Assembly: GCA_035621235.1 (NCBI GenBank) | Contig: CP141731.1 | Coordinates: 124,001 to 188,000, forward strand | DNA: 64,000 nt | Origin: Actinomycetaceae bacterium MB13-C1-2 | GTDB taxonomy: Bacteria; Actinomycetota; Actinomycetes; Actinomycetales; Actinomycetaceae | Direction of reading: 5' to 3' | Shown: positions 19,883 through 29,298 of the stretch, one piece after another | How the letters are laid out: each line of letters starts with the position of its first letter | Position numbering within the stretch: the stretch's first letter is position 1 | Translations under genes and position numbers: made by a program | Notes under the pieces: model-generated | Told to the model about the DNA's origin: nothing | Databases searched by the model: none | What the model saw: only the letters and a program-made list of their open reading frames with translations

Positions 19883-20724
19883 GCGTGCTCCCCCAAGTCC
19901 TCACCCTTCGTTCGCACAACCCAGGTCGCGAGGCCAAGCGAAACCAAAGCGGCTCCGGCAACCATCCCCCACTGGTATAGGTTCCCTGGGGTTAACTCAT
20001 ACATCAGCGACCTAAAAAGAGTGACGAATCCGGTGAGAGGGTTGGCCTGAAGCAGTGCGACGAGGTTTCCGCCCCACGCCCCGCCAACCATCGAGAGCGG
20101 ATAGATGATCGGCGTCGCGTAGAACAGCAGCTGAAGGGCGATTGCAACCAGGTGTGCTACGTCCTTTGCATACACGTTCAAAATAGCGAAAATTGTTGCG
20201 ATCGAACCTACGAATATCACTACGAATACCATCCACACAGGGATGAGCAACCACGTCCAAGACACGTTGCCCAAAAAGAGCATTATGATCGCCAAAATAC
20301 CGAACTCGATCAGAGACTGAACCCCGACTGCCAGGGCAGATCCCAAAACCGGCGCGTACGCGGGAAAGTAGACCTTCTGCAAGATCTGTCCTGCACTAAG
20401 CATTTCCGCGATTCCGTTGTTCACGGTGTTGGAAAAGAACGTCCAGAAGATGAGGCCACAGAACAGCCAGACTACGAAAAGACCTTTACGTCCCGAGCCG
20501 AAATCCGGGGGTTCAACCCTGAGAATGATAGAGAACACAACCGAATAGATGCCTATAGTCGCCAGTGGAACCACGAGGGACCATAGCCAACCCAGGGCAC
20601 TTCCTTTGAACTTTGATTTCAGGTCACGTTGCCCGAAGGTATAGATAAGGAACCAGTAGGACCAAATCGGCTTCTTTGGACGCACGCTTTCTGCGGGTGT
20701 CGTGCTCATATGTCTTGGAGTCAA
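19879..20724 (-). CDS. wzm: Polysaccharide ABC exporter, permease subunit
   Basis: A 281-residue ABC-2-type permease with six membrane helices. The family motif QRDLKSKFKGSALGWLW follows the first amphipathic stretch; further marks are GLIFWTFFSNTVNNG and the RSLMYE/LTPG region before the last helices. It pairs with wzt (4-base overlap) to move the polymer across the membrane, in the manner of teichoic acid TagG or O-antigen Wzm. The start is ATG at 20724, 15 bases after the DUF6541 stop, within the operon from 23971 to 14610. Confidence 0.93.
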   Translation of the reverse strand: MTPRHMSTTPAESVRPKKPIWSYWFLIYTFGQRDLKSKFKGSALGWLWSLVVPLATIGIYSVVFSIILRVEPPDFGSGRKGLFVVWLFCGLIFWTFFSNTVNNGIAEMLSAGQILQKVYFPAYAPVLGSALAVGVQSLIEFGILAIIMLFLGNVSWTWLLIPVWMVFVVIFVGSIATIFAILNVYAKDVAHLVAIALQLLFYATPIIYPLSMVGGAWGGNLVALLQANPLTGFVTLFRSLMYELTPGNLYQWGMVAGAALVSLGLATWVVRTKGEDLGEHA

Positions 20725-20739
20725 CCAATCATCTCGGCA

Positions 20740-22689
20740 TTAGTTGCACGCGGTGATCTTGTAGACCCTGGCACCTCCTACCTGATTCAGCAGTTCAAAG
20801 CCCTCTGACGTGTCCACGTTGTTGAATCCTTGATTCCACCCGACGAACTCGGAGGTGGGAGAGTCGGACTGAATGAACGCCCTGATCTCATTGTCCTCGA
20901 TTATCTCGCAAACTCGTGGATTCGAATGTATCTCATCGAAGTGCATCGCCAAGAATTTCTGTTCAGAATCTGCGGGCATGCGGTGGCCCTGGAACTGACG
21001 AGCATCAGAGAGGACCGATACCCAGGCTGTTCCCGAATCTGGGTCACCCACCACAAGGTCTCCCGGCTCCAGAACGTCGTCCAGGGTCTCGACCAGAGCG
21101 ACTTCATCCTCTGTGAGTCCGACCCCTTCACTACCGTTACGGTCATAGTTCCTCGCCGCGAAGGCACTCTTTACAGAGTTGAGAGACCAAGAGTTCTCTG
21201 TCGTCCCGGCAACCAAAGCAACGACCGCTATCGACGCTCCAACCAAACGAAATCCGACTTTTGGATCCTTAGTTCTCTCCACCAAAGCAGAAATCATCGC
21301 CCAGGCTCCGACAGCTGCGAACGAAACCAGTGGCGCAGCGAGCACCGTTGAAAATCGGGAAGAGTCCTTCCACCACGGAGCGGTAAACACTCGCAAATAC
21401 GACTCTGGTCCCGCCGCGACCATGTACAGGAACAACAGGAGCACCACCGTGAGTGCCATGACTACATTTCCTGTCACATTTCGGGACATCACGACGGCAA
21501 CCGTCGCAAATAGCGCCAGAAGCAATGGAATAAGACTCGGGGACTGAAGGAATGTGGGCCCCAAAACCAGATGCTCAGCTGCCTGTCTGAACGAGATCGA
21601 CTCCGTTTGTCTCCCGTTTATTCCCTGAATGTATCCAATTCGCGGAAGCAAAATCATGCCGCCTCCGATGAGCGCGATGGCTCCGATAGCGAGCGCAAAA
21701 CCACCGAAATAACGTCTCTGACCGAAGAGACGTTTCACCACCCCGGCAGCACTCAAGAGACCCCAGATGACCACCGCTGCACCAACTAGAAGCACCGTGC
21801 TTATGTGAGCCGCTGCGGCTCCCAGTGTTGCAACAACAACTGCGGTTCCTATCCCCCAGGACGGAGACTTTATGAACCAGACCAGCAGGCCAAAAGCCTG
21901 AGTGACCAGAACAACCGCCAAACTATACGGGTAAATCGAGAAGGCAAAAATCTGAATTCCTGGAATCAAGACGATGGGGATTGCTAGCACGGGCGCGAGC
22001 AGCCCCACCTGAGGCTTTGACGGTGCGAGCGCTGCCGCAAGTGAGGCTATCGCCCACGGCCATAGAACAAGACCCACGGTTAAGGCACCGATGTTCGTTG
22101 CCTCGACAATGGAGTAAATCTGCGCCACGGGAACGACTAGCGCATGCCAGAGCGTTGGATAATAGGGCGCCGGACTCGTCCCGGGGTACAGCTCCGCAAA
22201 AGGACCCCTCGGGTCTGCATACCCGGTCTCTAAAATAATCCGAACGCCCTGCATGTGGTACACGGAATCGCCTACCGTGGGGAGCGCATCCGGCGTCCCC
22301 ATCACAGGGATGATCGCGCTGCCGTAGGTGATGACAAAGACGGCGACGCCAGCTCCGACCCAGGCGACCTGGGACCATTTGATACCAGCAAGTTTGGGCA
22401 CAAGAGCGTGCCCGCTTCTATCGACCCAGATTCGCGCGATCACCGAGATGGCGCTCACAACCAGTGCCAGTGCCACAACGTTAGCCAACCGCCAGCCAAT
22501 TCCGAGTGCCGGAAGAAGTATCGTCCCAGCTCCGATTATCCCAGCCCCAACTACCGGAGAGTAGAGGAACGCCGCGGGTGCACGAAACCTAAGCCCTCCC
22601 CATAGGAGGGCGAATCCCGGCAAGACAAGAATTCCGAGTAGTAGGAGGACTCCCGGAACAATACCGAGCCAAGCGAGCAAGCTATTCAC
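20740..22689 (-). CDS. DUF6541 multi-pass membrane protein (GT-C-like)
   Basis: A 649-residue protein with about 14 membrane helices and a C-terminal extracytoplasmic region. After the first helices, MGTPDALPTVGDSVYHMQG carries acidic residues in the first large loop. Then ETGYADPRGPFAELYPGTSPAPYYPTLWHAL-type residues follow, a layout like GT-C glycosyltransferases that use lipid-phosphate sugars outside the membrane. The match is to DUF6541, common in actinobacterial surface-glycan loci. GTG at 22689 overlaps the stop of the upstream dehydrogenase in GTGAATAG. It is probably a side-chain glycosyltransferase acting after export; donor unknown. Confidence 0.78.
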   Translation of the reverse strand: MNSLLAWLGIVPGVLLLLGILVLPGFALLWGGLRFRAPAAFLYSPVVGAGIIGAGTILLPALGIGWRLANVVALALVVSAISVIARIWVDRSGHALVPKLAGIKWSQVAWVGAGVAVFVITYGSAIIPVMGTPDALPTVGDSVYHMQGVRIILETGYADPRGPFAELYPGTSPAPYYPTLWHALVVPVAQIYSIVEATNIGALTVGLVLWPWAIASLAAALAPSKPQVGLLAPVLAIPIVLIPGIQIFAFSIYPYSLAVVLVTQAFGLLVWFIKSPSWGIGTAVVVATLGAAAAHISTVLLVGAAVVIWGLLSAAGVVKRLFGQRRYFGGFALAIGAIALIGGGMILLPRIGYIQGINGRQTESISFRQAAEHLVLGPTFLQSPSLIPLLLALFATVAVVMSRNVTGNVVMALTVVLLLFLYMVAAGPESYLRVFTAPWWKDSSRFSTVLAAPLVSFAAVGAWAMISALVERTKDPKVGFRLVGASIAVVALVAGTTENSWSLNSVKSAFAARNYDRNGSEGVGLTEDEVALVETLDDVLEPGDLVVGDPDSGTAWVSVLSDARQFQGHRMPADSEQKFLAMHFDEIHSNPRVCEIIEDNEIRAFIQSDSPTSEFVGWNQGFNNVDTSEGFELLNQVGGARVYKITACN

Positions 22690-23971
22690 CTATGACGAGT
22701 CTGGGGGTTCCTTGCCAAAGAGTGGGGTCGGTGATGCGCCGACCATCAAACAAAACCCTGGTTCCCGGCAGATCAGCCGGGGTGATAGTTCTATAGTCGG
22801 AGTGATCGGCCTGAACGATTACAGCGTCAACGCTTTCACCAAAGTGGTACGGAAGCCAACCAAACGCCTCTATTTCCTCATCCGAATACATTGGATCTTG
22901 AACGACGACTTCTGCACCCACAGCGCGCAACGCGTCAACTGTCGGGAAAACACCCGAGAACGCAGTCTCCTTCACTCCACCACGATACGAAGCGCCCAAT
23001 ACCGCTACACGTAGCCCCTCTAACGATCCCAGAGTCTCTTGCACTCGATCCACGACGTACTGGGGCATGCCAGCGTTGAACTGGCGAGCCGTTCGAACGA
23101 CAGAGGCGTCCGGGTCAGTCGATAGGTAGAGGCGCGGGTACACCGGAATGCAGTGACCACCAACCGCGATACCAGGTCGGTGGATATGACTGAATGGTTG
23201 GGAGTTACACGCATCGATCACTTTATCGACATCAAGACCGACCTTGTCGGCGTAGACGGCAAATTGATTGGCGAGTCCAATATTGACGTCTCTGTAGGTC
23301 GTCTCTGCAAGCTTTGCCATCTCAGCAGCTTCAGCGGAGCCCATGTCCCACACGCCGTTTGGACGCGGAAGATCCCCGCGCTCGTCAAAATCCAACACCT
23401 GCTTATAGAACTCAATGCCGCGCGCGGTACCCCGCTCGCTCAAGCCACCAACCAGCTTCGGATACTTGCGTAGGTCTTCAAAAACGCGCCCCGTAAGGAC
23501 CCTTTCGGGAGAGAAAATCAGGTCGAAATCGGTGCCTTCAACCAGCCCCGAGACCTCCTCGATCAAAGGCTTCCAACGACCGCGAGTTGTTCCAACTGGC
23601 AACGTGGTCTCGTAAGAAATCAGTGTGCCTGGACTGAGATGCTCAGCCAACGATCTCGTTGCCGCATCCATCCATCCAAAATCAGGCTCCCAAGTCTCAT
23701 CATTGACGAACAGTGGAACGACCAAGACCACGGCATCCGCAGTCGGTATCGCCTCAGCATAGTCCGTAGTCGCTCGTAGACGACCTGCGGGAACCAGTTC
23801 CGAGAGCTTATCTTGCAAATGTGCTTCGCCGGGAAATGGTTCCACACCCTGATTCACCAGGTCTACGGTCCCCTGGTTTACGTCAACTCCCACGACTTCA
23901 TGGCCCGCATCGGCGAACTGAACCGCGAGCGGTAGACCAATCTTCCCAAGGGCAACAACAGCTATGCGCAT
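22682..23971 (-). CDS. Nucleotide-sugar 6-dehydrogenase, probably UDP-GlcNAc dehydrogenase (WbpA-like)
   Basis: A 429-residue NAD-dependent enzyme of the UDP-glucose/UDP-HexNAc dehydrogenase family; it oxidises C6 to a carboxylate. The N-terminus VVALGKIGLPLA is the NAD-binding turn, VGVDV the end of strand two, ETTLPVGTT and FSPERVLTG are family motifs, and the catalytic Cys lies in GGHCIPVYP. The C-terminal domain has LGASYRGGVKE. ATG at 23971 is chosen from the NAD-fold start. It is the first gene of the seven-gene operon and is divergent from the WbpI-like epimerase. With that epimerase and the wbpB/E/D-like genes at 49-52 kb, UDP-GlcNAc is the likely substrate. UDP-ManNAc dehydrogenase (WecC) is the alternative. 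Confidence 0.82.
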   Translation of the reverse strand: MRIAVVALGKIGLPLAVQFADAGHEVVGVDVNQGTVDLVNQGVEPFPGEAHLQDKLSELVPAGRLRATTDYAEAIPTADAVVLVVPLFVNDETWEPDFGWMDAATRSLAEHLSPGTLISYETTLPVGTTRGRWKPLIEEVSGLVEGTDFDLIFSPERVLTGRVFEDLRKYPKLVGGLSERGTARGIEFYKQVLDFDERGDLPRPNGVWDMGSAEAAEMAKLAETTYRDVNIGLANQFAVYADKVGLDVDKVIDACNSQPFSHIHRPGIAVGGHCIPVYPRLYLSTDPDASVVRTARQFNAGMPQYVVDRVQETLGSLEGLRVAVLGASYRGGVKETAFSGVFPTVDALRAVGAEVVVQDPMYSDEEIEAFGWLPYHFGESVDAVIVQADHSDYRTITPADLPGTRVLFDGRRITDPTLWQGTPRLVIGE

Positions 23972-24126
23972 CGAGTTCGTCTTCCTTAACAGCCGTGATC
24001 CTGCTAATGAGCACTGCAAGTCTACGTCTACTGTCTACCAAACCCCTGTTGCGCATCGGAAAGTTCACACACTTCTATCTATTGGCCACCCGAGCCCAAA
24101 CACCAGTCTCCACTAAACTCAAAGCC

Positions 24127-25212
24127 ATGCGAGTTCTTTCTGTCGTCGGCGCACGTCCCCAATTCGTGAAGCTAGCACCAATCGACGCGGCTTTCCGTAG
24201 TGCCGGTATAGACCACGTGATCGTTCACACGGGCCAACACTATGACCCCCTGCTTTCCGATGTCTTTTTCGAAGATCTGGGAATCTCGGCCCCGGACGTT
24301 CACCTGGGAATCGGATCTGGTTCTCATGGAAGACAAACCGGCTCGATGATGATCGCTCTTGATGACGTCTTCCTTGAGTATGACCCCGACTGGGTGCTGG
24401 TTTACGGTGATACTAACTCCACACTCGCCGCAGCAATCTGTGCTGCGAAACTCCACATCCCCCTGGCGCATCTTGAGGCGGGATTACGTTCGTTCAATCG
24501 CCAGATGCCCGAGGAACACAACCGCGTCCTCACCGACCACGCCGCCGATCTGCTGCTTCCACCAACGCAGGTTGGCGCCCGCCACCTCGCGAACGAGGGG
24601 ATCGCAGAGGATCGCGTTATCGTCACTGGTGATGTCATGACCGATGTTCTCTACAGCACTCGTGATCAGGTGATGCATCAGGTCCCCCCGTTCACAGACA
24701 GCCTGGAACTACAGCCCGGCACCTACTCAGTGGCAACTATTCACAGGGCCGAGAACACGGACGACCCGGAGCGCCTGCGGGCGATCATTGATGCCCTGCA
24801 GAACATCGATCATCCGGTCGTGGTATTGGCACACCCTCGGTTGCTTGCAAAGTGCGCAGATCATGAACTCGAGCTAGGGGGCGGAAATCTCATAGTCCAC
24901 ACTTCGCTCGCTTACCCTCAGCTCGTCTCTGCTGTGATGAACTCTCGGGGGGTAGTAACAGACTCGGGCGGATTGCAGAAAGAGGCGTTTCTGCTTCGAA
25001 TCCCCTGCACCACGGTTCGGACTGAAACCGAATGGACCGAAACCGTCGCCCTCGGATGGAACGTCCTGGTCGAACCGGGACCCGAACTTACCAAAGCAGC
25101 AAGTCGACCTCGCCCAGCCGATACCGATGCCGCACCATACGGCGATGGGCATGCCGCGCAAAAGGTGGTCGAAGCTCTTATCAGCGCCTCCGGCGAGGGG
25201 CTATCTGACTAG
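24127..25212 (+). CDS. UDP-GlcNAc 2-epimerase family, WbpI-like (UDP-GlcNAc3NAcA 2-epimerase)
   Basis: A 361-residue epimerase of the WecB/WbpI family. The N-terminus VVGARPQFVKLAPI, then VHTGQHYD, YGDTNSTLAAAI, HLEAGLRSFNRQMPEE, HRAENTDDPERL and TDSGGLQKEAF are conserved. Two details favour the WbpI branch over WecB: the GDVMTD motif where WecB has TGNTV-D, and the HGRQTG block near residue 65. WbpI inverts C2 of UDP-2,3-diacetamido-glucuronate to the manno form. ATG at 24127 is chosen. A TAAACT at 24114-24119 would place transcription start almost at the ATG, so the message may be nearly leaderless. It is divergent from the dehydrogenase gene. Confidence 0.83.
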   Translation: MRVLSVVGARPQFVKLAPIDAAFRSAGIDHVIVHTGQHYDPLLSDVFFEDLGISAPDVHLGIGSGSHGRQTGSMMIALDDVFLEYDPDWVLVYGDTNSTLAAAICAAKLHIPLAHLEAGLRSFNRQMPEEHNRVLTDHAADLLLPPTQVGARHLANEGIAEDRVIVTGDVMTDVLYSTRDQVMHQVPPFTDSLELQPGTYSVATIHRAENTDDPERLRAIIDALQNIDHPVVVLAHPRLLAKCADHELELGGGNLIVHTSLAYPQLVSAVMNSRGVVTDSGGLQKEAFLLRIPCTTVRTETEWTETVALGWNVLVEPGPELTKAASRPRPADTDAAPYGDGHAAQKVVEALISASGEGLSD

Positions 25213-25343
25213 AGACATGAGGCCCTAATGGGCGTCTAGTTTGAGCACTGGTCTGTCGTCCGGTCTCACTAACTAGACTGGATTGGTGCCCGTCTCCGAT
25301 TATTTTAGAAGACTCGCACCGCTATCCAAGGTAAAGACAAAAG

Positions 25344-26936
25344 ATGGTAAAGAGAGCTACGCCGGGAACTCCCGCGACTGAGACCTCCCCTAGTGAGACG
25401 ACTGGAGAGGCTCCAATATCAGCTGCCCAAGACAGCCGATCTCGCCGAATTGCTATGACACTAGGTAAGACCCTGGTCTGGCTCCTAATCTTGGCAGGGG
25501 CGATAGCATTCGCTCTAGGCCGGTGGGTTGTTCGCACTTTTGGGCACATAACCTTGGACCAGGCAATAATGAACTTGGACGGAGCCGGAGAGGGCGGCGG
25601 CAAAGAGTTCGTCTACGAAGCAATACTCGAAGCTCTCGTGGTGCCAATCATTCTTGTTATTTCCCTATGGCTTATAGTTCGAGTGATCCGAAATTCTCTT
25701 AGAAAACATGACTCTAGTTCAACGGTACGACGAGTGGCATATGTGCTTCCCGCACTTGTTCTTGCTGCGGTTCCCCTCGCGGGCGCTTGGTCATTAGGTT
25801 CGGCCCTACAGGTACGCCAGTACATCGCTTCGCGCGATCCATCCCTTGACCTTGCTGACCATTACGTTCTGCCACAGCTTCAGGAGAGCAATGACGATTC
25901 TCCAACCAATCTTGTACTCATCTACCTTGAGTCGATCGAAAACACGTTTGGGGACGACGAGGTATTCGAGATCAATATGCTCGAATCGATACAGGAGGCG
26001 ACGGCGGATTGGGATTACATCGACCCTCTAGAGCAGTATCCGGGCGGCGGATGGACAATGTCCGGTATCGTCTCGACTCAGTGTGGGATTCCCCTAAGGA
26101 TGCCACCGTCGGCGGGTATCGAAGGGACTGAGACTCTCGATCACTCGAGCGAACTCAACCGTATGACGACCAGTTCTTACCTTGCTGGCACAACCTGTCT
26201 TGGCGATGTACTGCAAGAACAAGGCTACAAGAATGTGTTCATGGGTGGCGCAGATGCTTCTTTTGCATCCAAGGGACAGTACTTCACACAGCACGGTTAC
26301 TCAGAATTTCTAGATAGGAAATATTGGGAACAACAGGGCGAAACAGAGTTCACCGAATCCTGGGGACTGTCCGATTCGAGACTGCTCGAGAACGCGAAGG
26401 CCGAACTAGCAAAGCTTGAATCTGAGGGCGAGCCGTTTTCACTTACCGTGCTTACTCTGGACACACATGAACCGGCGCCCCGATTCGCGTCCTGTGAACA
26501 GAGATCGGAATACCCTCTGGTTGATGCAACAAGGTGCTCAATGGATGCCGTTGCCGATTTCCTCAGTTTCGCCAGTAGACAAGGATACTTAGAGGACACA
26601 ACCTTCGTTGTCATGGGCGATCATCTAAAGTTTATTACCACCGGTGAAAGCCTGGGAGCGGACTTCACTGACTACGAAAACCGCAGTATCTTCAACCGAA
26701 TCGAGTCTCCGGTAGCAGGTGAGATACGCCTGAAGACTGTCGATCAGTTCGATATGTTTCCGACAATCCTGGAGGCAATGGGATTCGCGCTCACCGATGG
26801 GCGAGCCGGGCTCGGAGTGTCGGCATACAACGCGAGCACTCCCCCAGGTTCGCTTCATCAACTCTCTTCTGAGGAACGAGAGGCTCTGATACGCTCGCGT
26901 TCCTCAGACTTCTTTGCGAGTATGTGGGCCGAATAG
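25344..26936 (+). CDS. LTA-synthase/sulfatase-superfamily phosphoglycerol transferase
   Basis: A 530-residue membrane enzyme. There are about three to four membrane helices in residues 38-175, then an extracytoplasmic alkaline-phosphatase-fold domain. Motifs are LVLIYLESIENTFGDD, with the putative Thr nucleophile in ENT, GGWTMSGIVSTQCGIP, LDTHEPAPRF and FVVMGDHLKF with metal-binding Asp-His. These belong to the OpgB/LtaS/GacH group, which moves glycerol phosphate from phosphatidylglycerol to glycans or teichoic acids. In this locus, decoration of the exported glycan with glycerol phosphate is the best guess, as GacH does in group A streptococcus. It is a single gene on the plus strand, convergent with the first double-GT4 gene. 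Confidence 0.82.
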   Translation: MVKRATPGTPATETSPSETTGEAPISAAQDSRSRRIAMTLGKTLVWLLILAGAIAFALGRWVVRTFGHITLDQAIMNLDGAGEGGGKEFVYEAILEALVVPIILVISLWLIVRVIRNSLRKHDSSSTVRRVAYVLPALVLAAVPLAGAWSLGSALQVRQYIASRDPSLDLADHYVLPQLQESNDDSPTNLVLIYLESIENTFGDDEVFEINMLESIQEATADWDYIDPLEQYPGGGWTMSGIVSTQCGIPLRMPPSAGIEGTETLDHSSELNRMTTSSYLAGTTCLGDVLQEQGYKNVFMGGADASFASKGQYFTQHGYSEFLDRKYWEQQGETEFTESWGLSDSRLLENAKAELAKLESEGEPFSLTVLTLDTHEPAPRFASCEQRSEYPLVDATRCSMDAVADFLSFASRQGYLEDTTFVVMGDHLKFITTGESLGADFTDYENRSIFNRIESPVAGEIRLKTVDQFDMFPTILEAMGFALTDGRAGLGVSAYNASTPPGSLHQLSSEEREALIRSRSSDFFASMWAE

Positions 26937-26951
26937 AAGGTCGCGGCTAAC

Positions 26952-29294
26952 TCATGCCTTCGTGCGGATTCTCTCGTAGATATCCGAGTACATAGTTGCC
27001 ACGGATTCGGGCGAGAAGCGAGCGGCAACACTGTTTGAAATCTGCTCGGCGCTCACCGAGCTAGTCTTGTCCCGTAGCCGGATTAGCGCTTCTGCATAGG
27101 CTTCAGGGGTCTGATCCACGACGATCTCACAGAAACGTGGGTCTGCATACTCCACGTGACCACCCTGATCGCTGGCACATATCGGACGTCCATTCACCAA
27201 CGCCTCTGCAGCGGCGACGAAAAAGTTTTCTCCTTTTGTCGGACCAAAGAATATGTCCGCCGCAGCGAGCGCCTCCTCAACATCACTGGGGCTTCCTGAT
27301 CCGGGAAAATATGCCTCAACACCAAGTTCGCGGGCCAGAGCAACTGCTTCTTCACGCTGGTCGCCATCGCCTATCCAACGCAGCGATGCATCGATACCCC
27401 GTCGAGACAGTTCAAAAAGAGTACGAACGGCAAGAAGTGGGTTCTTCCTGTCGATGACTCCCCCGGTCGACATGAGTCTCATTGTTGGCTCTGCATCCCT
27501 GTAGGGTGCCAGAGTCCGTGGCGCTGGCACAATGCAGGGGATTATCTCAACCGGGCGGGAGCCTCGGAACCTTCGAATCGGCTCTGCCAGACGTTCACTT
27601 TCGGCAACAACAACATCGGGAAGCCGAAGTAGCGACGCAAAGGCTGGCCGTACTGCTTGAAGTAATAGACTCGCCGAGTCTGGGGAGCTGAGAGCGGACC
27701 AGTGTTCCGTGTGAATCCACGGAATCCGACCCCTCGACATCGAGACTACTGGCAACGCCGATATAGCGTGGGAATGCACTATATCGGAGCCCTTGAGTGC
27801 CGCTCTTAGGTGGGCTTGGGCTTTTGCTACTGACACCGGATTAGCCGGATCCATTCCGATTCTTAGTAGCTGCACACCGTCACACCGGCTAAGTCGGCTT
27901 GTGCCAGCCTCCAAATCTCGGTCCAAGTGAACCACTCTGACATCTAGACCCGCTCTGTGCAGGGCAACCACTTCTCGCTGCACAAACAGTCCCGAAACGG
28001 GTCGATCCGGTGTTGGATACCAGGGAGAGACGACCGTGATCACCGGATCTCCCCCCGGATCTGAGGCGTCCTTATCCGCCACACCTTCAACAAACTCCGC
28101 CACGGAACTTCCAGCAGCCTCCAAAGAGCGATTATCTTTTACCCACCGGTGAAGTCTCCACGACTCATCTCGTTTCGCCAGTGGTGCTTCAAGTGCCGAT
28201 GTGAGAGTCTGTGCCACCTTCTGAGGCTCGTGAGAGGAGACAAATCCTAGCCCATTTGCCTCAATCTCATCGGCGACTGGCCCCACCCCCGCGTATAGGA
28301 CCGGCGTGCCTGAAGACAGAGCCGCCAACACTTTCGTTGGGTAGGCAAAGTCGTATCCCTTGCCCGGAACAATTGAAACCAACGCCAACTCTGCTCCACC
28401 GAGTAGGCGCGCGACCTGTTCTGGACTCACCTGGGGTAGCTGGACCACGACATCACGCTTGGCGCTCTTGTGCAGTTGCCTTGCCGTCTCACCGATTACG
28501 TCCCAGCGGGAACCCTGGCCCACGAAAACGATCTGTACCTGTGGATCGTTCTTCATCAGGTATTCGGCCGCCTCGGCAAACACCTCGGCTCCCTGCCACT
28601 CCGAGGCTGTTCCGGCGTACAACAGGTATGGCCCGGTGATCCCCATTTCACGCAGCTCACCCTCTGAAAGAGGGACAGCATCAGGTGTGTAGACACTGGT
28701 ATCAATTCCGTTTGGAATGACGCACACGTTCTTTGCCCCAAGGGACCTAGCCCGTTCGGCTACTCCCTCGCTTACCGCAATCACCCCTGCTGCTCCGCTG
28801 AGTGTAAAGCTCTCAAGTGCTCTGACCACCGATACGACAGGTGCTGACGTTCCGGCAATCTTTGTCGCATCTGACCATACGTCAGCGGCATACCAGACAT
28901 AGGGAACCCGCCGTATGGCACAGGCTAAGCGAACGAAGAACCCTGTCGTCGGTGGCGGTTCAACGAGCACAACGTCAGATCGTTTGCAGGTAAGAAGCCG
29001 GAAAAACAAAGGAAGGTCGAACGACATATATGGCACGTACCCTCGAAGGTACCCCGTCTTGTCGCGCATGACCGGCCAACGAAGAACGGTTCCGTCAGAG
29101 TCTTTTTCCCCTCTGCTGAGCGGAGTCGAGGGATGGGTCAGAGAAGACCTGGCGGCGGCTCCTTCGAAACACGAGGTTAACACCGTGACCTCATCGCCTC
29201 TCTCTATAAGGGCGTGTGCGACCGCCCTTAAGCGAAATGATGCGGCGGCGGGTTCGGGATCGAAAATGCGCGAGGCGATGACGACCTTGACCAT
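26952..29294 (-). CDS. Double GT4 glycosyltransferase fusion, first of two
   Basis: A 780-residue protein with two complete GT-B units. The first (about 1-390) has FRLRAVAHALIERGDEVTVLT, VIPNGIDTSVY and the nucleotide-sugar site YPTKVLAALSSGTPVLY. The second (about 400-780) begins VVSPWYPTPDRPVSGLFVQRE and has HSHAISALPVVSM, STGGVIDRKNPLLAVRTL and GENFFVAAAEALVNGRPI, with the Glu-x7-Glu-like motif. Each half is as long as a separate GT4 enzyme, and no frameshift or stop separates them. ATG at 29294 is chosen from the GT-B start, four bases after the upstream stop. It is the last gene of the operon that starts at 36578. Two successive transfer steps by one protein are likely; sugars unknown. 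Confidence 0.85.
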   Translation of the reverse strand: MVKVVIASRIFDPEPAAASFRLRAVAHALIERGDEVTVLTSCFEGAAARSSLTHPSTPLSRGEKDSDGTVLRWPVMRDKTGYLRGYVPYMSFDLPLFFRLLTCKRSDVVLVEPPPTTGFFVRLACAIRRVPYVWYAADVWSDATKIAGTSAPVVSVVRALESFTLSGAAGVIAVSEGVAERARSLGAKNVCVIPNGIDTSVYTPDAVPLSEGELREMGITGPYLLYAGTASEWQGAEVFAEAAEYLMKNDPQVQIVFVGQGSRWDVIGETARQLHKSAKRDVVVQLPQVSPEQVARLLGGAELALVSIVPGKGYDFAYPTKVLAALSSGTPVLYAGVGPVADEIEANGLGFVSSHEPQKVAQTLTSALEAPLAKRDESWRLHRWVKDNRSLEAAGSSVAEFVEGVADKDASDPGGDPVITVVSPWYPTPDRPVSGLFVQREVVALHRAGLDVRVVHLDRDLEAGTSRLSRCDGVQLLRIGMDPANPVSVAKAQAHLRAALKGSDIVHSHAISALPVVSMSRGRIPWIHTEHWSALSSPDSASLLLQAVRPAFASLLRLPDVVVAESERLAEPIRRFRGSRPVEIIPCIVPAPRTLAPYRDAEPTMRLMSTGGVIDRKNPLLAVRTLFELSRRGIDASLRWIGDGDQREEAVALARELGVEAYFPGSGSPSDVEEALAAADIFFGPTKGENFFVAAAEALVNGRPICASDQGGHVEYADPRFCEIVVDQTPEAYAEALIRLRDKTSSVSAEQISNSVAARFSPESVATMYSDIYERIRTKA

Positions 29295-29298
29295 CTTC